A stretch of 64,000 bases of DNA from Nocardia mikamii NBRC 108933 (lineage in GTDB: Bacteria; Actinomycetota; Actinomycetes; Mycobacteriales; Mycobacteriaceae). The stretch lies in assembly GCF_001613505.1 (NCBI RefSeq), contig NZ_BDCM01000003.1, positions 620,001 through 684,000 of the forward strand, given 5' to 3'. Made by a program: the position numbers and the translations under genes. Below the pieces are notes generated by a model, which was not told where the DNA came from, made no database searches, and saw nothing but the letters and a program-made list of their open reading frames with translations. Shown here in pieces: positions 17,846 to 26,224 of the stretch. The number at the start of each line of letters is the position of its first letter. Within the stretch, counting starts at the first letter, position 1.

Positions 17846-18519
17846 TGCGTCACGCAGACCACGAAACGCCTTTCGTTGTAGACGAATCCGCGATCACCGT
17901 CGGAGCAGCTGTTGACGTCGGTGGTGCCGTTCTTGATCTCCACCACGCGCACCCGGCCGGGGGCGGCGGTGGCACAGTCGACGGGAGTGGGGCTGCCGTC
18001 GGCGATGTTCATACAACTGCCGGTGACCCAGTTGAAGTCGAGGCAGAGCGTGTCGGTGGCGCCGCCGGGCAACGTCTCGGCCACCGAGCGGTCCGCGTCC
18101 GCCGGGCAGTGCGCGCCGGCGACGGCCTTGGCGGTGATCTTGTAGCGCGAATCGGTACTCGCACAGGCGGTCTTCTGCACGGGAGCACCGGCGTCGGGGG
18201 TAGCGACGACCGCGGCCACACAATCGCCGACGGCCACCGTCTCACCCTGATGCTTCTGATCGGCCCCCTTGTTCAGCACCAGCGGCTCGTCCGAGGCCGA
18301 GGCGGTGACGCTGGTGGCGGTCGGCTGGGCCGGCGCCTCGGCGGCCACGGGCGCGACGGTGGTGGTCGGTGATACCGCTGCCGCGGCACGGGTTTCGTCC
18401 GAATGATGCCGCCCGGCGGTGAACGACAGCGCGGCGGCGATCAGGCATGCCGCCGACAACGCGGCGGCAATCACGAAACCCGTCAGGGTGACACCGGCTT
18501 GAACACGTCGGCGCGACAC
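17839..18519 (-). CDS. Membrane-anchored secreted protein with cysteine-rich domain (LppU/SCO3897-like)
   Basis: 226 residues from GTG 18519, which has GGAGG eight bases upstream. One N-terminal membrane helix (about 12-35) is followed by a Thr/Ala/Pro linker and a C-terminal domain of roughly 120 residues. That domain has paired cysteines (VAVGDCVAAV, KTACASTDSRYKI, AHCPADADRS, DTLCLDFNW, GSCMNI) that probably form disulfides outside the cell. The pattern resembles actinobacterial LppU/SCO3897-type domains. The function is unknown. Confidence 0.6.
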   Translation of the reverse strand: MSRRRVQAGVTLTGFVIAAALSAACLIAAALSFTAGRHHSDETRAAAAVSPTTTVAPVAAEAPAQPTATSVTASASDEPLVLNKGADQKHQGETVAVGDCVAAVVATPDAGAPVQKTACASTDSRYKITAKAVAGAHCPADADRSVAETLPGGATDTLCLDFNWVTGSCMNIADGSPTPVDCATAAPGRVRVVEIKNGTTDVNSCSDGDRGFVYNERRFVVCVTHY

Positions 18520-18820
18520 GTACTCGTCCTCCAGAGCGGTAACACTTCGAACCACCCCGAACGATGATCGAAGAACACTTGCGGATTTGCAGACCTCGCA
18601 AATGCTTACACGATCCGGGCGTTCGCGTCGAGGCAACGGCGAGAGCCCGAGGCCGGAAAATAGAAATCTTTCTTTTTCACTAATTCCGACGATCACAATC
18701 GTGCAACATTGGCGCCGTCGAGGTTTCGCAATTCCCGAGTCTGGCAAAAAGCGCTCGACGCGTTATTGTCAGCTTCCGTCCGGGCCGCTCGGCCGGAAGT
18801 CTCGTGAGAAGGAATCCTGA
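18520..18820. other. Divergent intergenic region
   Basis: No gene is seen. It contains a small dyad ATTTGC-N7-GCAAAT (18585-18603) and an AT-rich block at 18655-18720, and ends in the promoter of the secreted protein at 18821. I looked for a c-di-AMP (ydaO) riboswitch, common before secreted actinobacterial proteins, and did not recognise one. Confidence 0.5.
18741..18769 (+). promoter_or_regulatory. Candidate sigma70-type promoter
   Basis: CTGGCA at 18741-18746 and TATTGT at 18764-18769 are separated by 17 bases and lie about 50 bases before the ATG at 18821. GAAGGA provides the ribosome-binding site. Confidence 0.45.
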
Positions 18821-19441
18821 ATGAAGTTCGGCACGTTCGCCGCAACCTCGATCCTGGCGGTGGCCACGGTCGGGATCACCGCGGGAACCGTGAACGCCAG
18901 TCCCCCGGCCGCACCACCGGCCGCCGCCAAGGAGATCACCAGCTCCGGTACCGACCGCGGAGTCACCTACCACGCTGTGCTCAGCGACTTTTCGCGAGTC
19001 CTGACCACGGTCGTCGAGCACGGGCGATTCGAGGTGAACAAGGATGCGACCGCTGTCGCCCTGAAGTCCGACAACGGCACCGACCTCGTCACGGTGCCGC
19101 TGACGTACCGGATGGCCGGCAGCACAGTTCATGTCGCGCAACACATCAGCGACGACGGGCACAAGGTCGTGCTCGAGCCCAAGGCCACCGCTACCGAAAT
19201 CGGTGAGATGCAGCCGATCAATTCGATGGCGCGGCTCACCAACGAAATCAATCAGAACGTCGTCGGCCTGGTGGCCGGTGGCGTGCTCGGCGGCTTGATC
19301 GGCGCCGTACTCGGGATGGGCTTCCTCAGCATCGTCACCGGACCGATCGGCATGGTGGTCGGCGCCATCGCGGGTGGATACGCGATGGGCGGCCAGCCGT
19401 TCCTGGACGCCGTCAACGCGGTCGTCAGCGGCCAGCCCTGA
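18821..19441 (+). CDS. Secreted protein with glycine-rich hydrophobic C-terminus (paralogue 1 of 3)
   Basis: 206 residues. The signal peptide ends near NAS (25-27). A soluble beta-type domain of about 90 residues follows, then a Gly/Ala-rich hydrophobic region (VVGLVAGGVLGGLIGAVLGMGFLSIVTGPIGMVVGAIAGGYAMGG) that could form a hairpin in a membrane. The domain order and the phrases GTDLVTVPLTYR and VVLEPK parallel the two secreted proteins at 30597 and 31546. It appears to be a lineage-specific Nocardia-type family (possibly the group databases call DUF8020; I am not certain). The function is unknown. Confidence 0.65.
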   Translation: MKFGTFAATSILAVATVGITAGTVNASPPAAPPAAAKEITSSGTDRGVTYHAVLSDFSRVLTTVVEHGRFEVNKDATAVALKSDNGTDLVTVPLTYRMAGSTVHVAQHISDDGHKVVLEPKATATEIGEMQPINSMARLTNEINQNVVGLVAGGVLGGLIGAVLGMGFLSIVTGPIGMVVGAIAGGYAMGGQPFLDAVNAVVSGQP

Positions 19442-19447
19442 CCCGGG

Positions 19448-19487
19448 CCGGTGTCGCGGAGCGGACCGCGCCGCACCGCGACACCGG
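19448..19487 (+). terminator. Terminator hairpin
   Basis: A perfect 12-bp stem, CCGGTGTCGCGG with CCGCGACACCGG, surrounds a 16-base loop starting seven bases after the preceding stop. Confidence 0.6.
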
Positions 19488-19550
19488 GTTCGGCGAATTC
19501 TCAGGCGTTTTTGCTTGCACCCCCGGCGAATTCGTGGCTCAATCCGAAGG

Positions 19551-20222
19551 ATGGCCGGGGAACCGTATAGATGGGTCGCCACAGGCGAGACCGATATGGT
19601 CGAACTGCGCGATCCGGTGTCCGGGCGCGCAGTCGAGATCGTGCGGCCCTCGAACGACGATCTGCCCGCTCCGCTACTGCGTGAGGTCGAGACTCTGGTC
19701 TTCGACTGGGCCAATCTGCTCACCCAGTACGAGGCGTGGTCGGATCTGCACACGCTGTACCGCAGCGAACCGGATACCGTTCTCTGGGCCCTGAGTTGGC
19801 TGCTGGCGCTCTGGGCGGTCGTCGGTGAGACGCGGACCGGCAAACCGGCCGACGCGATCATCCGCGACCTGGACTACCGCGGGGGCTGGCGGGATCTGCG
19901 CAACGCGGAGGACGAGCGGATCTGGACCGGATTGACGCAGCGGGTACGACTGGGCGGCATCGCCGCACTCACCGAGGATCCCCGTGCGATGCGGGCCTAT
20001 CACGACGCGTGCGTCGAACCGGCCGATATCGGCCCGCTTCTGCTGCGGCACACGCTGATTCACCTGGACGCGCTGAGTCAGGACATGGACCGCGCGGGAA
20101 TGCGAGCGCGCGGACTCGCCTCCTCGGTGCTCGATCACACCGCTCCCGATCCCGGACCTCGGCGACGGCTCTGTTTCCGGCCCTCGCGGCCGGGCTCGGA
20201 CGGGTTACGCGACCTCGGCTGA
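19551..20222 (+). CDS. Hypothetical protein
   Basis: 223 residues from ATG 19551; an alternative start at 19596 has a better-placed AGGCGAG. Soluble and mostly helical, Trp-rich in the middle (ALSWLLALWAVVGETRTG), with an Arg/Pro-rich tail. No family was recognised. Codon use matches its neighbours and the start follows a terminator, so it is probably a real gene. Its 3' end overlaps the convergent flavin reductase gene by 18 bases. Confidence 0.5.
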   Translation: MAGEPYRWVATGETDMVELRDPVSGRAVEIVRPSNDDLPAPLLREVETLVFDWANLLTQYEAWSDLHTLYRSEPDTVLWALSWLLALWAVVGETRTGKPADAIIRDLDYRGGWRDLRNAEDERIWTGLTQRVRLGGIAALTEDPRAMRAYHDACVEPADIGPLLLRHTLIHLDALSQDMDRAGMRARGLASSVLDHTAPDPGPRRRLCFRPSRPGSDGLRDLG

Positions 20223-20729
20223 GGCCGGATCGGCGCCGGGATGCAGGCGGCGGAACCGGCTGCCGTGGAAGACCAGCGGCTCGTGCTGGGAGCGCGTCGC
20301 CAGACGAGTGATCCGCACCAGGACGACCTGATGGTCGCCGGCCGACACCTGGGTGTGCACGGTGCCCTCCAACCAGGCCGCCGCGCCGCCGACGAAGATG
20401 GAACCGCCCTCTCCCCGGTGCAGGTCGACATCGCCGAAACGGTCGCCGTGCCGGCTGCTCATCCGCTGCGCCGCCTCGTCCTGGTGGGCACTGAGCAGGC
20501 TCAAGCCCAAGCGCTGGGCGCCGACCAGCTTGGGCCAGGTGGTCGAGCTGTTCTGCACGCAGAAGGACACGAGCGGCGGATCCAGGGATACGGGCACGAA
20601 GGTGCTCACCACCAAACCGGCGGGCACGTCGTCGAATTCCGCGCAGACCGCGACCACACCACTCGGGAAATGCGCGAAAGCGCGGCGCAAACCCGTACTG
20701 TCGGAAGGTATTTCGATCAGATCAGACAT
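20205..20729 (-). CDS. Flavin reductase-like protein (NADH:FMN type)
   Basis: 174 residues of the flavin reductase-like fold: AFAHFPSGVVAV at the start, VSLDPPLVSFCVQNSSTTWP at the flavin pocket, and GDHQVVLVRI near the end. These enzymes supply reduced FMN/FAD to partner monooxygenases. It is the last gene of the minus-strand organosulfur block, 35 bases after the SfnB-like gene. It is the obvious reductant source for the FMN- and FAD-dependent oxygenases there. The ATG at 20729 is chosen because the fold begins just after it. Confidence 0.85.
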   Translation of the reverse strand: MSDLIEIPSDSTGLRRAFAHFPSGVVAVCAEFDDVPAGLVVSTFVPVSLDPPLVSFCVQNSSTTWPKLVGAQRLGLSLLSAHQDEAAQRMSSRHGDRFGDVDLHRGEGGSIFVGGAAAWLEGTVHTQVSAGDHQVVLVRITRLATRSQHEPLVFHGSRFRRLHPGADPASAEVA

Positions 20730-20764
20730 GGTTACCACTTCTCGGCTCACTCGCGGTCGTCGAA

Positions 20765-22021
20765 TCAGACGACGCCGTGCAACGGGGGTGCGGTGCCGTT
20801 GAGCACCGCTCGCCCGATGTGCTGGTACTTCCACCGCACCGGATCGTGCAGCGTATGTGTGCGGGCATTGCGCCAGAACCGGTCCAGATCGAGATCGGCG
20901 GCGGCGCTGCGTGTTCCGCTCACCTCGAACAGGGCGGCGGACACCTCGTTGGCGGCCCGGTCCGAGGTGATCTTGGCGGTGGCGACCGCGATCGATGCCT
21001 CCGCCGCGAGCGCGGCGGCCGTCTCGGTGGCGAGGTCACCGCTGTTCGTCTGCGCGACAACGTGATCCACCGTCCGGCCCGCCACCTCGAAGGTCGCCTC
21101 GGCGGCGGCCACGGTGACCGCCAGTTCGCCGATGCGCTGGATCACCAGTGGATCCTCACTCGCCCGATCGACGTCGGCCTCGAACCACGGACGGCTCTTG
21201 GTGCGCACGAAGTCCGTGGCCGCGTCCAGCGCACCGCGTGCGATGCCCACATCGATCGCGACGTGCAGCAACTGCGCGAAGGCGCCGTATCCGGTGGGGG
21301 CGCGCACCGCCGCTGCCCGCGGAATCAGCTGGTCAGCGGTCACTCGCACCGCATCGAGGGTCACGGTCCCGCTGCCCGTCGTGCGCTGGCCGATGCCGTT
21401 CCAGTCGTCGACGATCCTCACACCGGCGGTGTCGGCGGGCAGGAAGGCGATGTACTCGCCGGGATCGAGACCGCTGCGACCGTCGGGATCGTCCAGACGG
21501 GTCAGCACCGCCAGCAGATCCGCGAAAAGTGAACCCGTACAATAGAATTTGGTGCCGTCGATCCGGAATTCGCCGTCAACGAATTCGCCGTCGACGGGAC
21601 GCACGGTGGTGCCGATGTCGGCGATGGTCGCGCTGGTGCGCTCCGACTGCGCGTTCGCGATCCGCGCACCGGCGAGCACTCGCCCGAAATAGCGTTCCCG
21701 CTGGGTGCGAGTTCCCGCCAGCCGCAACAGATTCAGATAGACGAAGTGGCTGTGCGGAATCTGCGCGATATTCGGATCCGCCGCCGCCAGCAGCCGGAAC
21801 ACCTCCGCCACCTGTGCGGGCGCCAGATCCGCGCCACCGAATTCGGCCGGCACGGTGACGGCCAGCAGCCCACTGGCCGACAGCTGATCCAGCTCCCGGT
21901 GCGGCAACTCCCGGGCGCTGTCGCGCCGGGCCGCATCGACCGCGAACTGCGCGGCCAGGCGTGCGGCCGTCTCGTTAGCCTGGGCGGCGGAGGTGATCCG
22001 CGCGGCGGCGACGGCAGTCAT
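20765..22021 (-). CDS. SfnB/DszC-like acyl-CoA dehydrogenase-fold monooxygenase
   Basis: 418 residues with the acyl-CoA dehydrogenase fold. WRNARTHTLHDP near the C-terminus carries the His-Asp motif seen in DszC/SfnB-type flavin monooxygenases. The catalytic Glu of true acyl-CoA dehydrogenases is not evident. SfnB proteins are tied to sulfone and sulfonate use. The ATG at 22021 overlaps the SfnG-like gene's stop (ATGA), so the two are translationally coupled. The exact substrate is uncertain. Confidence 0.8.
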   Translation of the reverse strand: MTAVAAARITSAAQANETAARLAAQFAVDAARRDSARELPHRELDQLSASGLLAVTVPAEFGGADLAPAQVAEVFRLLAAADPNIAQIPHSHFVYLNLLRLAGTRTQRERYFGRVLAGARIANAQSERTSATIADIGTTVRPVDGEFVDGEFRIDGTKFYCTGSLFADLLAVLTRLDDPDGRSGLDPGEYIAFLPADTAGVRIVDDWNGIGQRTTGSGTVTLDAVRVTADQLIPRAAAVRAPTGYGAFAQLLHVAIDVGIARGALDAATDFVRTKSRPWFEADVDRASEDPLVIQRIGELAVTVAAAEATFEVAGRTVDHVVAQTNSGDLATETAAALAAEASIAVATAKITSDRAANEVSAALFEVSGTRSAAADLDLDRFWRNARTHTLHDPVRWKYQHIGRAVLNGTAPPLHGVV

Positions 22022-23136
22022 CGACTCGCCGCCAATTCGGGTTCGCGCTGGGCCTCCAACTCCCGGACCAGCGGCAGCACCTTGGCGCCGAAGTATTCGA
22101 TCTCCTCCTGGAAGTGCAGGAAACCGCCGAGGATGAGGTCGACGCCGAGATCGCGGTAGGCGACGATCCGCTCGGCGATCTGCTCGGGAGTGCCGATGAG
22201 CTGCGTACGGAAGCCGTCGTTGTACTGGACCAGATCCTCGTAGGTGGAATCGGCCCACATGCCCTTGCCGTCCCGCGTGGAGGCGCCCGCCTGCTGTACC
22301 GCGTCGCGGAAACCCTCCACGGCGGGCCGGTTGGCCTTCTCGATGATCTCGCGCAGGGTGTCGCGGGCCTCGGCCTCGGTATCGCGGGCGATGATGAATC
22401 CGTTCAGGCCGAATTTGACCTCACGGTTGTGCTCGCGGGCGACCGCGCGCACGTCCTCGATCTGTTCGGTGACGCCGTCGAAATCCTTGCCGTTGGAGAA
22501 GTACCAGTCGGCGTAGCGGCCACCGTTGCGCCGCGCCGCCGTCGAGTTCCCGCCTTGGAACAGTTCGGGATTCGGCCGCTGCGGGGTGTTGAGCGGCTTG
22601 GGCTTCAGCGTCAGGTCGCGAATCCGGTAGAAGTCCCCGGCGTAGTTCACCTCGTCCTCGGTCCACAGTTTGCGGACGACCTCGAGGAATTCGGCGCTGC
22701 GCCGGTACCGCTCATCGTGCTCGAGCCACGGCTCCCCGAGCGCGGTGAACTCCCCACCGAACCAACCGGATACGACATTGATCGCGAAGCGCCCGCCGGA
22801 CAGATGGTCGGCGGTGACCCCGAATTTCGCCAGCACCGCCGGATGCCACAGCCCAGGGTGCACGGCCGCGATCACCTTCAGCCGCTCGGTGGCGCCCAGG
22901 AGGGCGAGGCTGAACGACGTCGACTCGTGCTGATATTCCGCGCCGTAGGAGGCGGTGTAACGCACCTGGGAGAGGGCGTAGTCGAAGCCGTTGTTCTCGG
23001 CCGTGCGCGCCAGCTTCTTGTTGTATTCGAAATCCCAGCTGGTGCGCTGATCGATCGTGCTGGTCACCAGCCCGCCACTGACGTTGGGCACCCAGTAGGC
23101 GAACTGAGTCTGCTCGGCGATCTTCTCGGTGGTCAT
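22018..23136 (-). CDS. sfnG: SfnG-like FMNH2-dependent dimethylsulfone monooxygenase
   Basis: 372 residues, bacterial-luciferase TIM barrel. The opening FAYWVPNVSGGLVTSTIDQRT and QVRYTASYGAEYQHES are characteristic of SfnG, which converts dimethylsulfone to methanesulfinate using FMNH2 and oxygen. LSGGRFAINVVSGWFGGEF and LFQGGNSTAARR are the flavin/phosphate-binding elements. AGGAG precedes the ATG by five bases. Coupled downstream to the SfnB-like gene; a 199-base leader upstream holds a strong hairpin. Confident on family, less on the physiological substrate. Confidence 0.85.
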   Translation of the reverse strand: MTTEKIAEQTQFAYWVPNVSGGLVTSTIDQRTSWDFEYNKKLARTAENNGFDYALSQVRYTASYGAEYQHESTSFSLALLGATERLKVIAAVHPGLWHPAVLAKFGVTADHLSGGRFAINVVSGWFGGEFTALGEPWLEHDERYRRSAEFLEVVRKLWTEDEVNYAGDFYRIRDLTLKPKPLNTPQRPNPELFQGGNSTAARRNGGRYADWYFSNGKDFDGVTEQIEDVRAVAREHNREVKFGLNGFIIARDTEAEARDTLREIIEKANRPAVEGFRDAVQQAGASTRDGKGMWADSTYEDLVQYNDGFRTQLIGTPEQIAERIVAYRDLGVDLILGGFLHFQEEIEYFGAKVLPLVRELEAQREPELAASR

Positions 23137-23211
23137 CGACACTCCTGTGGTTGGGACATCCGCACCCGGTCGCGCCGACGGCCGGGCTGTTCGGTACGCA
23201 CTCCGTGGTCG

Positions 23212-23246
23212 GTGCGCCGAGTGCGGCAACCGTGCACCCGGCGCAC
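23212..23246 (-). promoter_or_regulatory. Stable hairpin in the leader of sfnG
   Basis: In minus-strand RNA, GUGCGCCG-G-GUGC pairs with GCAC-U-CGGCGCAC around a nine-base loop, giving a 13-bp stem with one G-U pair. It lies about 76 bases before the sfnG start and 90 after the preceding stop. It could be an attenuator, a leader control element, or a terminator of the StyA-like gene. There is no U-tract. A second, weaker pairing (CCGCTGA 23260-23266 with TCAGCGG 23303-23309) lies just upstream. Confidence 0.4.
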
Positions 23247-23335
23247 CTCCACTTCAACACCGCTGACCGGCGGGGACGAGGGTTTGAATCCTCAGGATCG
23301 GATCAGCGGCGCTCATCCGAGCCCGCGGCCCGCCG

Positions 23336-24715
23336 TTATGCCGGCGCGACCGCCGAGCCGTAGCCCGAGCGTTCGAAACGGCCCGCGGGCTGGAACCGGG
23401 CCACCAACTCGTCGGCGCTCTCACCCGTGATCTGCTCGAGCAGCGCGTCCGCGTCGGCGAGGGAGTTGATCTGCAGCAGCGGCTGCGGCTTGTGCAGGGT
23501 ACTCACCAGCACCGAGGCGACGCGCGGGTCGACGGCCGCCGCGGCGAAGAACCGGTTGCCGATCTCGGCCAGTTCCGGATCGCCGAGGAACAGGCGAGTC
23601 ACCTTGGCGGCGGCGTCGGAGCGGGCGAGCAGGAACGCGGTGTACTGCTCCTCGATCCACTCGGCGTCGAAGGGCCCCTCGTGCGCGGAGGCGGCCGCGA
23701 CGAGCCGCTGCGCCTGGATGAGTCCGCTCTGCGCGCCCTGTCCGGCGATCGGGTCGTAGGCGACCGCGGTGTCCCCGAGCGCCGCCACGACATGCCCGCC
23801 CGCCGTGCGGCCGACGCCGTGCCGGACCACCGGCCGCACCGCACCCTTCAGCCAGGAGTGCGGGTCCTCGGCAATCACCTTGGTGGCCAGCACTTCCGGC
23901 AGATCCCAGTCGATGTAGTCCCGATACAGCTCGGTGACGATGCGGTGCGCCGACTCGGCGGAATCGGCGGCGGCGAACCGGCTCTCCCATTCGCTGCCCG
24001 GCCGCGCCCAGCCGAGGAAGGCCCAGCTCGGCCCGGCGTCCTTGTGCAGATACGGACCCCACCACGCCTCACCCTGCTCGGCGAAGATCGAGAATCCGCT
24101 GTGCTGCCCGCCGGAGGCGCTGCGGTGCGCGAAAACCTCCGGCTCGTAACCCAATCCGGTCACCGTGACGGTGAGCAGGCTGCGCTGCGGCGCGTCGTAG
24201 ACGGTGCGCTCGGTGTCGATCGGGAACAGCTCCGCCAAACCTGCCTTACCGGTCGCGACCAGCACCAGATCGTGCGCGGCGGCGATGGTGTCCAGGCTCT
24301 CCGGGGTCACCTTCTCGACCACGAAGCGCCCACCGGCCTCGACGAATGCGGTCAGTCGCTCGTCGACCTTGAGCCGGGTGTCGACCGCGACGCCGACGAA
24401 GCCGTCGAAATCGCCGTCGAATCCGATCAATTCGGGCCGTTCCGGCCCCGGACCCGCGATCCGCACACTGAGTCCGGTGTGCTGCGGGGCCCGATTCACG
24501 TAGGTGTCGAGTCCGAGGGCGGTTTCGGCGGCCTGGGCCTCACCGAAGATGAGCGCGGTTCCGGTGGCAGGGATGTCGTCACGCAGACCGCGTTGATCGC
24601 GATCGCTGTAGACCGTGACGTCGAACCCGGCCTGCTGCAGTCCGAGAGCGGCGGTGACACCGGCGATGCCGGCGCCGACGATGGCGGCGGTGCGTTTCGA
24701 ATTCTGGTTCGTCAT
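23336..24715 (-). CDS. StyA-like FAD-dependent monooxygenase
   Basis: 459 residues. The Rossmann FAD motif AAIVGAGIAGVTAALGLQQAGFDVTVYS is at about 10-37. The middle region HSGFSIFAEQGEAWWGPYL and the later ALGDTAVAYDPIAGQGAQSG match the styrene/indole monooxygenase group. These take reduced FAD from a separate reductase and also oxidise sulfides to sulfoxides. It sits between sfnG and the DmoA-like gene, which favours a sulfur substrate here. The start at 24715 lacks a clear Shine-Dalgarno sequence; a GTG at 24763 is the alternative. Confidence 0.75.
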   Translation of the reverse strand: MTNQNSKRTAAIVGAGIAGVTAALGLQQAGFDVTVYSDRDQRGLRDDIPATGTALIFGEAQAAETALGLDTYVNRAPQHTGLSVRIAGPGPERPELIGFDGDFDGFVGVAVDTRLKVDERLTAFVEAGGRFVVEKVTPESLDTIAAAHDLVLVATGKAGLAELFPIDTERTVYDAPQRSLLTVTVTGLGYEPEVFAHRSASGGQHSGFSIFAEQGEAWWGPYLHKDAGPSWAFLGWARPGSEWESRFAAADSAESAHRIVTELYRDYIDWDLPEVLATKVIAEDPHSWLKGAVRPVVRHGVGRTAGGHVVAALGDTAVAYDPIAGQGAQSGLIQAQRLVAAASAHEGPFDAEWIEEQYTAFLLARSDAAAKVTRLFLGDPELAEIGNRFFAAAAVDPRVASVLVSTLHKPQPLLQINSLADADALLEQITGESADELVARFQPAGRFERSGYGSAVAPA

Positions 24716-24793
24716 AACGAAATAGTGCGCTTGCCAGTGGCTTTCGTTGACAGTTGCGATCACCGGGAATCGATGTCGCGCACCGCCGATCGG

Positions 24794-26224
24794 TCAGGTC
24801 GCGGTGACGCCCGCCTGCGGTCGCGCCCGCTCGTCCGGCAGCGCCGTCGAACCCGGTCCGCCGAGCCGGTAGCGCGCGCCGCGATGGTCGTCCGGCAGCC
24901 GGTCGCCCGCGCCGAACAGCGCGTTGCGCAGGGTGCCCGGAACGTACTCACTCGGATAGGCGCCACGCTCGGTAAGCACCGGAATCACGTACTGCACAAT
25001 ATCTTCGAATGTTCCGGGAGTGATCGCGTAGGCCAGGTTGTAGCCGTCGATATCGGTCTCGTCGACCCATTCCTGGAGCCGATCCGCCACCGTCGTCCCC
25101 GAGCCGACGAATACGGGTCCCATCCCGCCGATGCCGGCCCAGGCCGCGATATCCCGCACGGTCCATTCCCGGCCGTCGTCGTCGAATTCCTGGAACGCGG
25201 CGACGGCGGACAGGATCGCGTTGCTTTTCACCTCGCCGATCGGGTCGTCGAGGTCGTAGCGCGACAGGTCGATGCCCATCCAGCCGGACATGAACACCAG
25301 ACCGCCCTCGACGCTGGCGTACGAGCGGTATTCGTCGTATTTGCGTTGTGCCGCTTCATCGGTGGCGTCGGTGATGATGGTGGCGAGCGCGTAGATCCGG
25401 GCCGCGTAGCGGTCACGGCCCGCCGCCTCCAGTGCGTCGCGGATGCGGGTGACCGTCTGTCCCAGAACCCGTTTCGAGGGTGCGGCGACGAAGATCGCCT
25501 CGGCGTTCTCGGCGGCGAAGGCCACGCCGCGCGGTGAGGCGCCGGCCTGGTAGATCACCGGCGTGCGCTGCGGCGAGGGCTCGGACAGGTGAATGCCCGG
25601 CACCGTGAAGTGCTTTCCGGCGTGGCCGATGTGATGCACCTTCGCCGGATCGACGTAGATGCCCTGCGCCCGGTCGCGCACGACCGCGTCGTCCTCCCAG
25701 GAACCTTCCCAGAGCTTGTACAACACCTCGAGATATTCGTCGGCGTGGTTGTAGCGCTCGTCGTGGTCGAGATGTTCGGACTCACCCATATTGGCGGCGG
25801 CCGAGGGCAGATATCCGGTCACCACATTCCAGCCCAAGCGGCCGTTGGTCAGATGGTCCAGCGTCGACAGCCGCCGGGCGAACGGGAAGGGATGCTCGAA
25901 CCCGGTGCCGGTGGTGATGCCGAAGCCCAGATGGTCGGTCACCGCCGCCATCGCCGAGACCAGCAGCAGCGGATCGGCGACCGGCACCTGCGCGCCCTGA
26001 CGCAGCGCGGCGATGTCGTTGCCGCCGTACACGTCGTAGATGCCCAGCACATCGGCGATGAAGATCCCGTCGAAACGGCCGCGTTCCAGCAGTTTCGCCA
26101 ATTCGGTCCAGTAGCTCAGCTCCTTGTAGCGATGCGACTGGTCCTCGGGGTGTCGCCACAGTCCCGGGGACTGGTGCGCCACACAGTTCATATCGAAGGC
26201 GTTGAAACGGATCCGCCGGGTCAT
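24794..26224 (-). CDS. DmoA/SnaA-like FMNH2-dependent monooxygenase
   Basis: 476 residues in the NtaA/SnaA/DszA branch of the luciferase superfamily. The opening RIRFNAFDMNCVAHQSPGLWRHP and YWTELAKLLERGRFDGIFIADVLGIYDVYGG closely recall DmoA, the dimethylsulfide monooxygenase. STLDHLTNGRLGWNVVTGYL is the flavin-site region. The ATG overlaps the DszC-like gene stop (ATGA), so the two are made together. DmoA cleaves dimethylsulfide to methanethiol and formaldehyde; activity here is inferred from resemblance. Confidence 0.8.
   Translation of the reverse strand: MTRRIRFNAFDMNCVAHQSPGLWRHPEDQSHRYKELSYWTELAKLLERGRFDGIFIADVLGIYDVYGGNDIAALRQGAQVPVADPLLLVSAMAAVTDHLGFGITTGTGFEHPFPFARRLSTLDHLTNGRLGWNVVTGYLPSAAANMGESEHLDHDERYNHADEYLEVLYKLWEGSWEDDAVVRDRAQGIYVDPAKVHHIGHAGKHFTVPGIHLSEPSPQRTPVIYQAGASPRGVAFAAENAEAIFVAAPSKRVLGQTVTRIRDALEAAGRDRYAARIYALATIITDATDEAAQRKYDEYRSYASVEGGLVFMSGWMGIDLSRYDLDDPIGEVKSNAILSAVAAFQEFDDDGREWTVRDIAAWAGIGGMGPVFVGSGTTVADRLQEWVDETDIDGYNLAYAITPGTFEDIVQYVIPVLTERGAYPSEYVPGTLRNALFGAGDRLPDDHRGARYRLGGPGSTALPDERARPQAGVTAT

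Noticed and set aside
23278..23293. GAGGGTTTGAATCCTC resembles a tRNA T-arm
   Set aside because: No acceptor stem, D-arm or anticodon arm can be built around it on either strand, so it is not called a tRNA or tRNA fragment.
23137..23335. SAM riboswitch before the sulfone monooxygenase gene
   Set aside because: The leader is structured, but I could not align it to the conserved cores of SAM-I or SAM-IV riboswitches.
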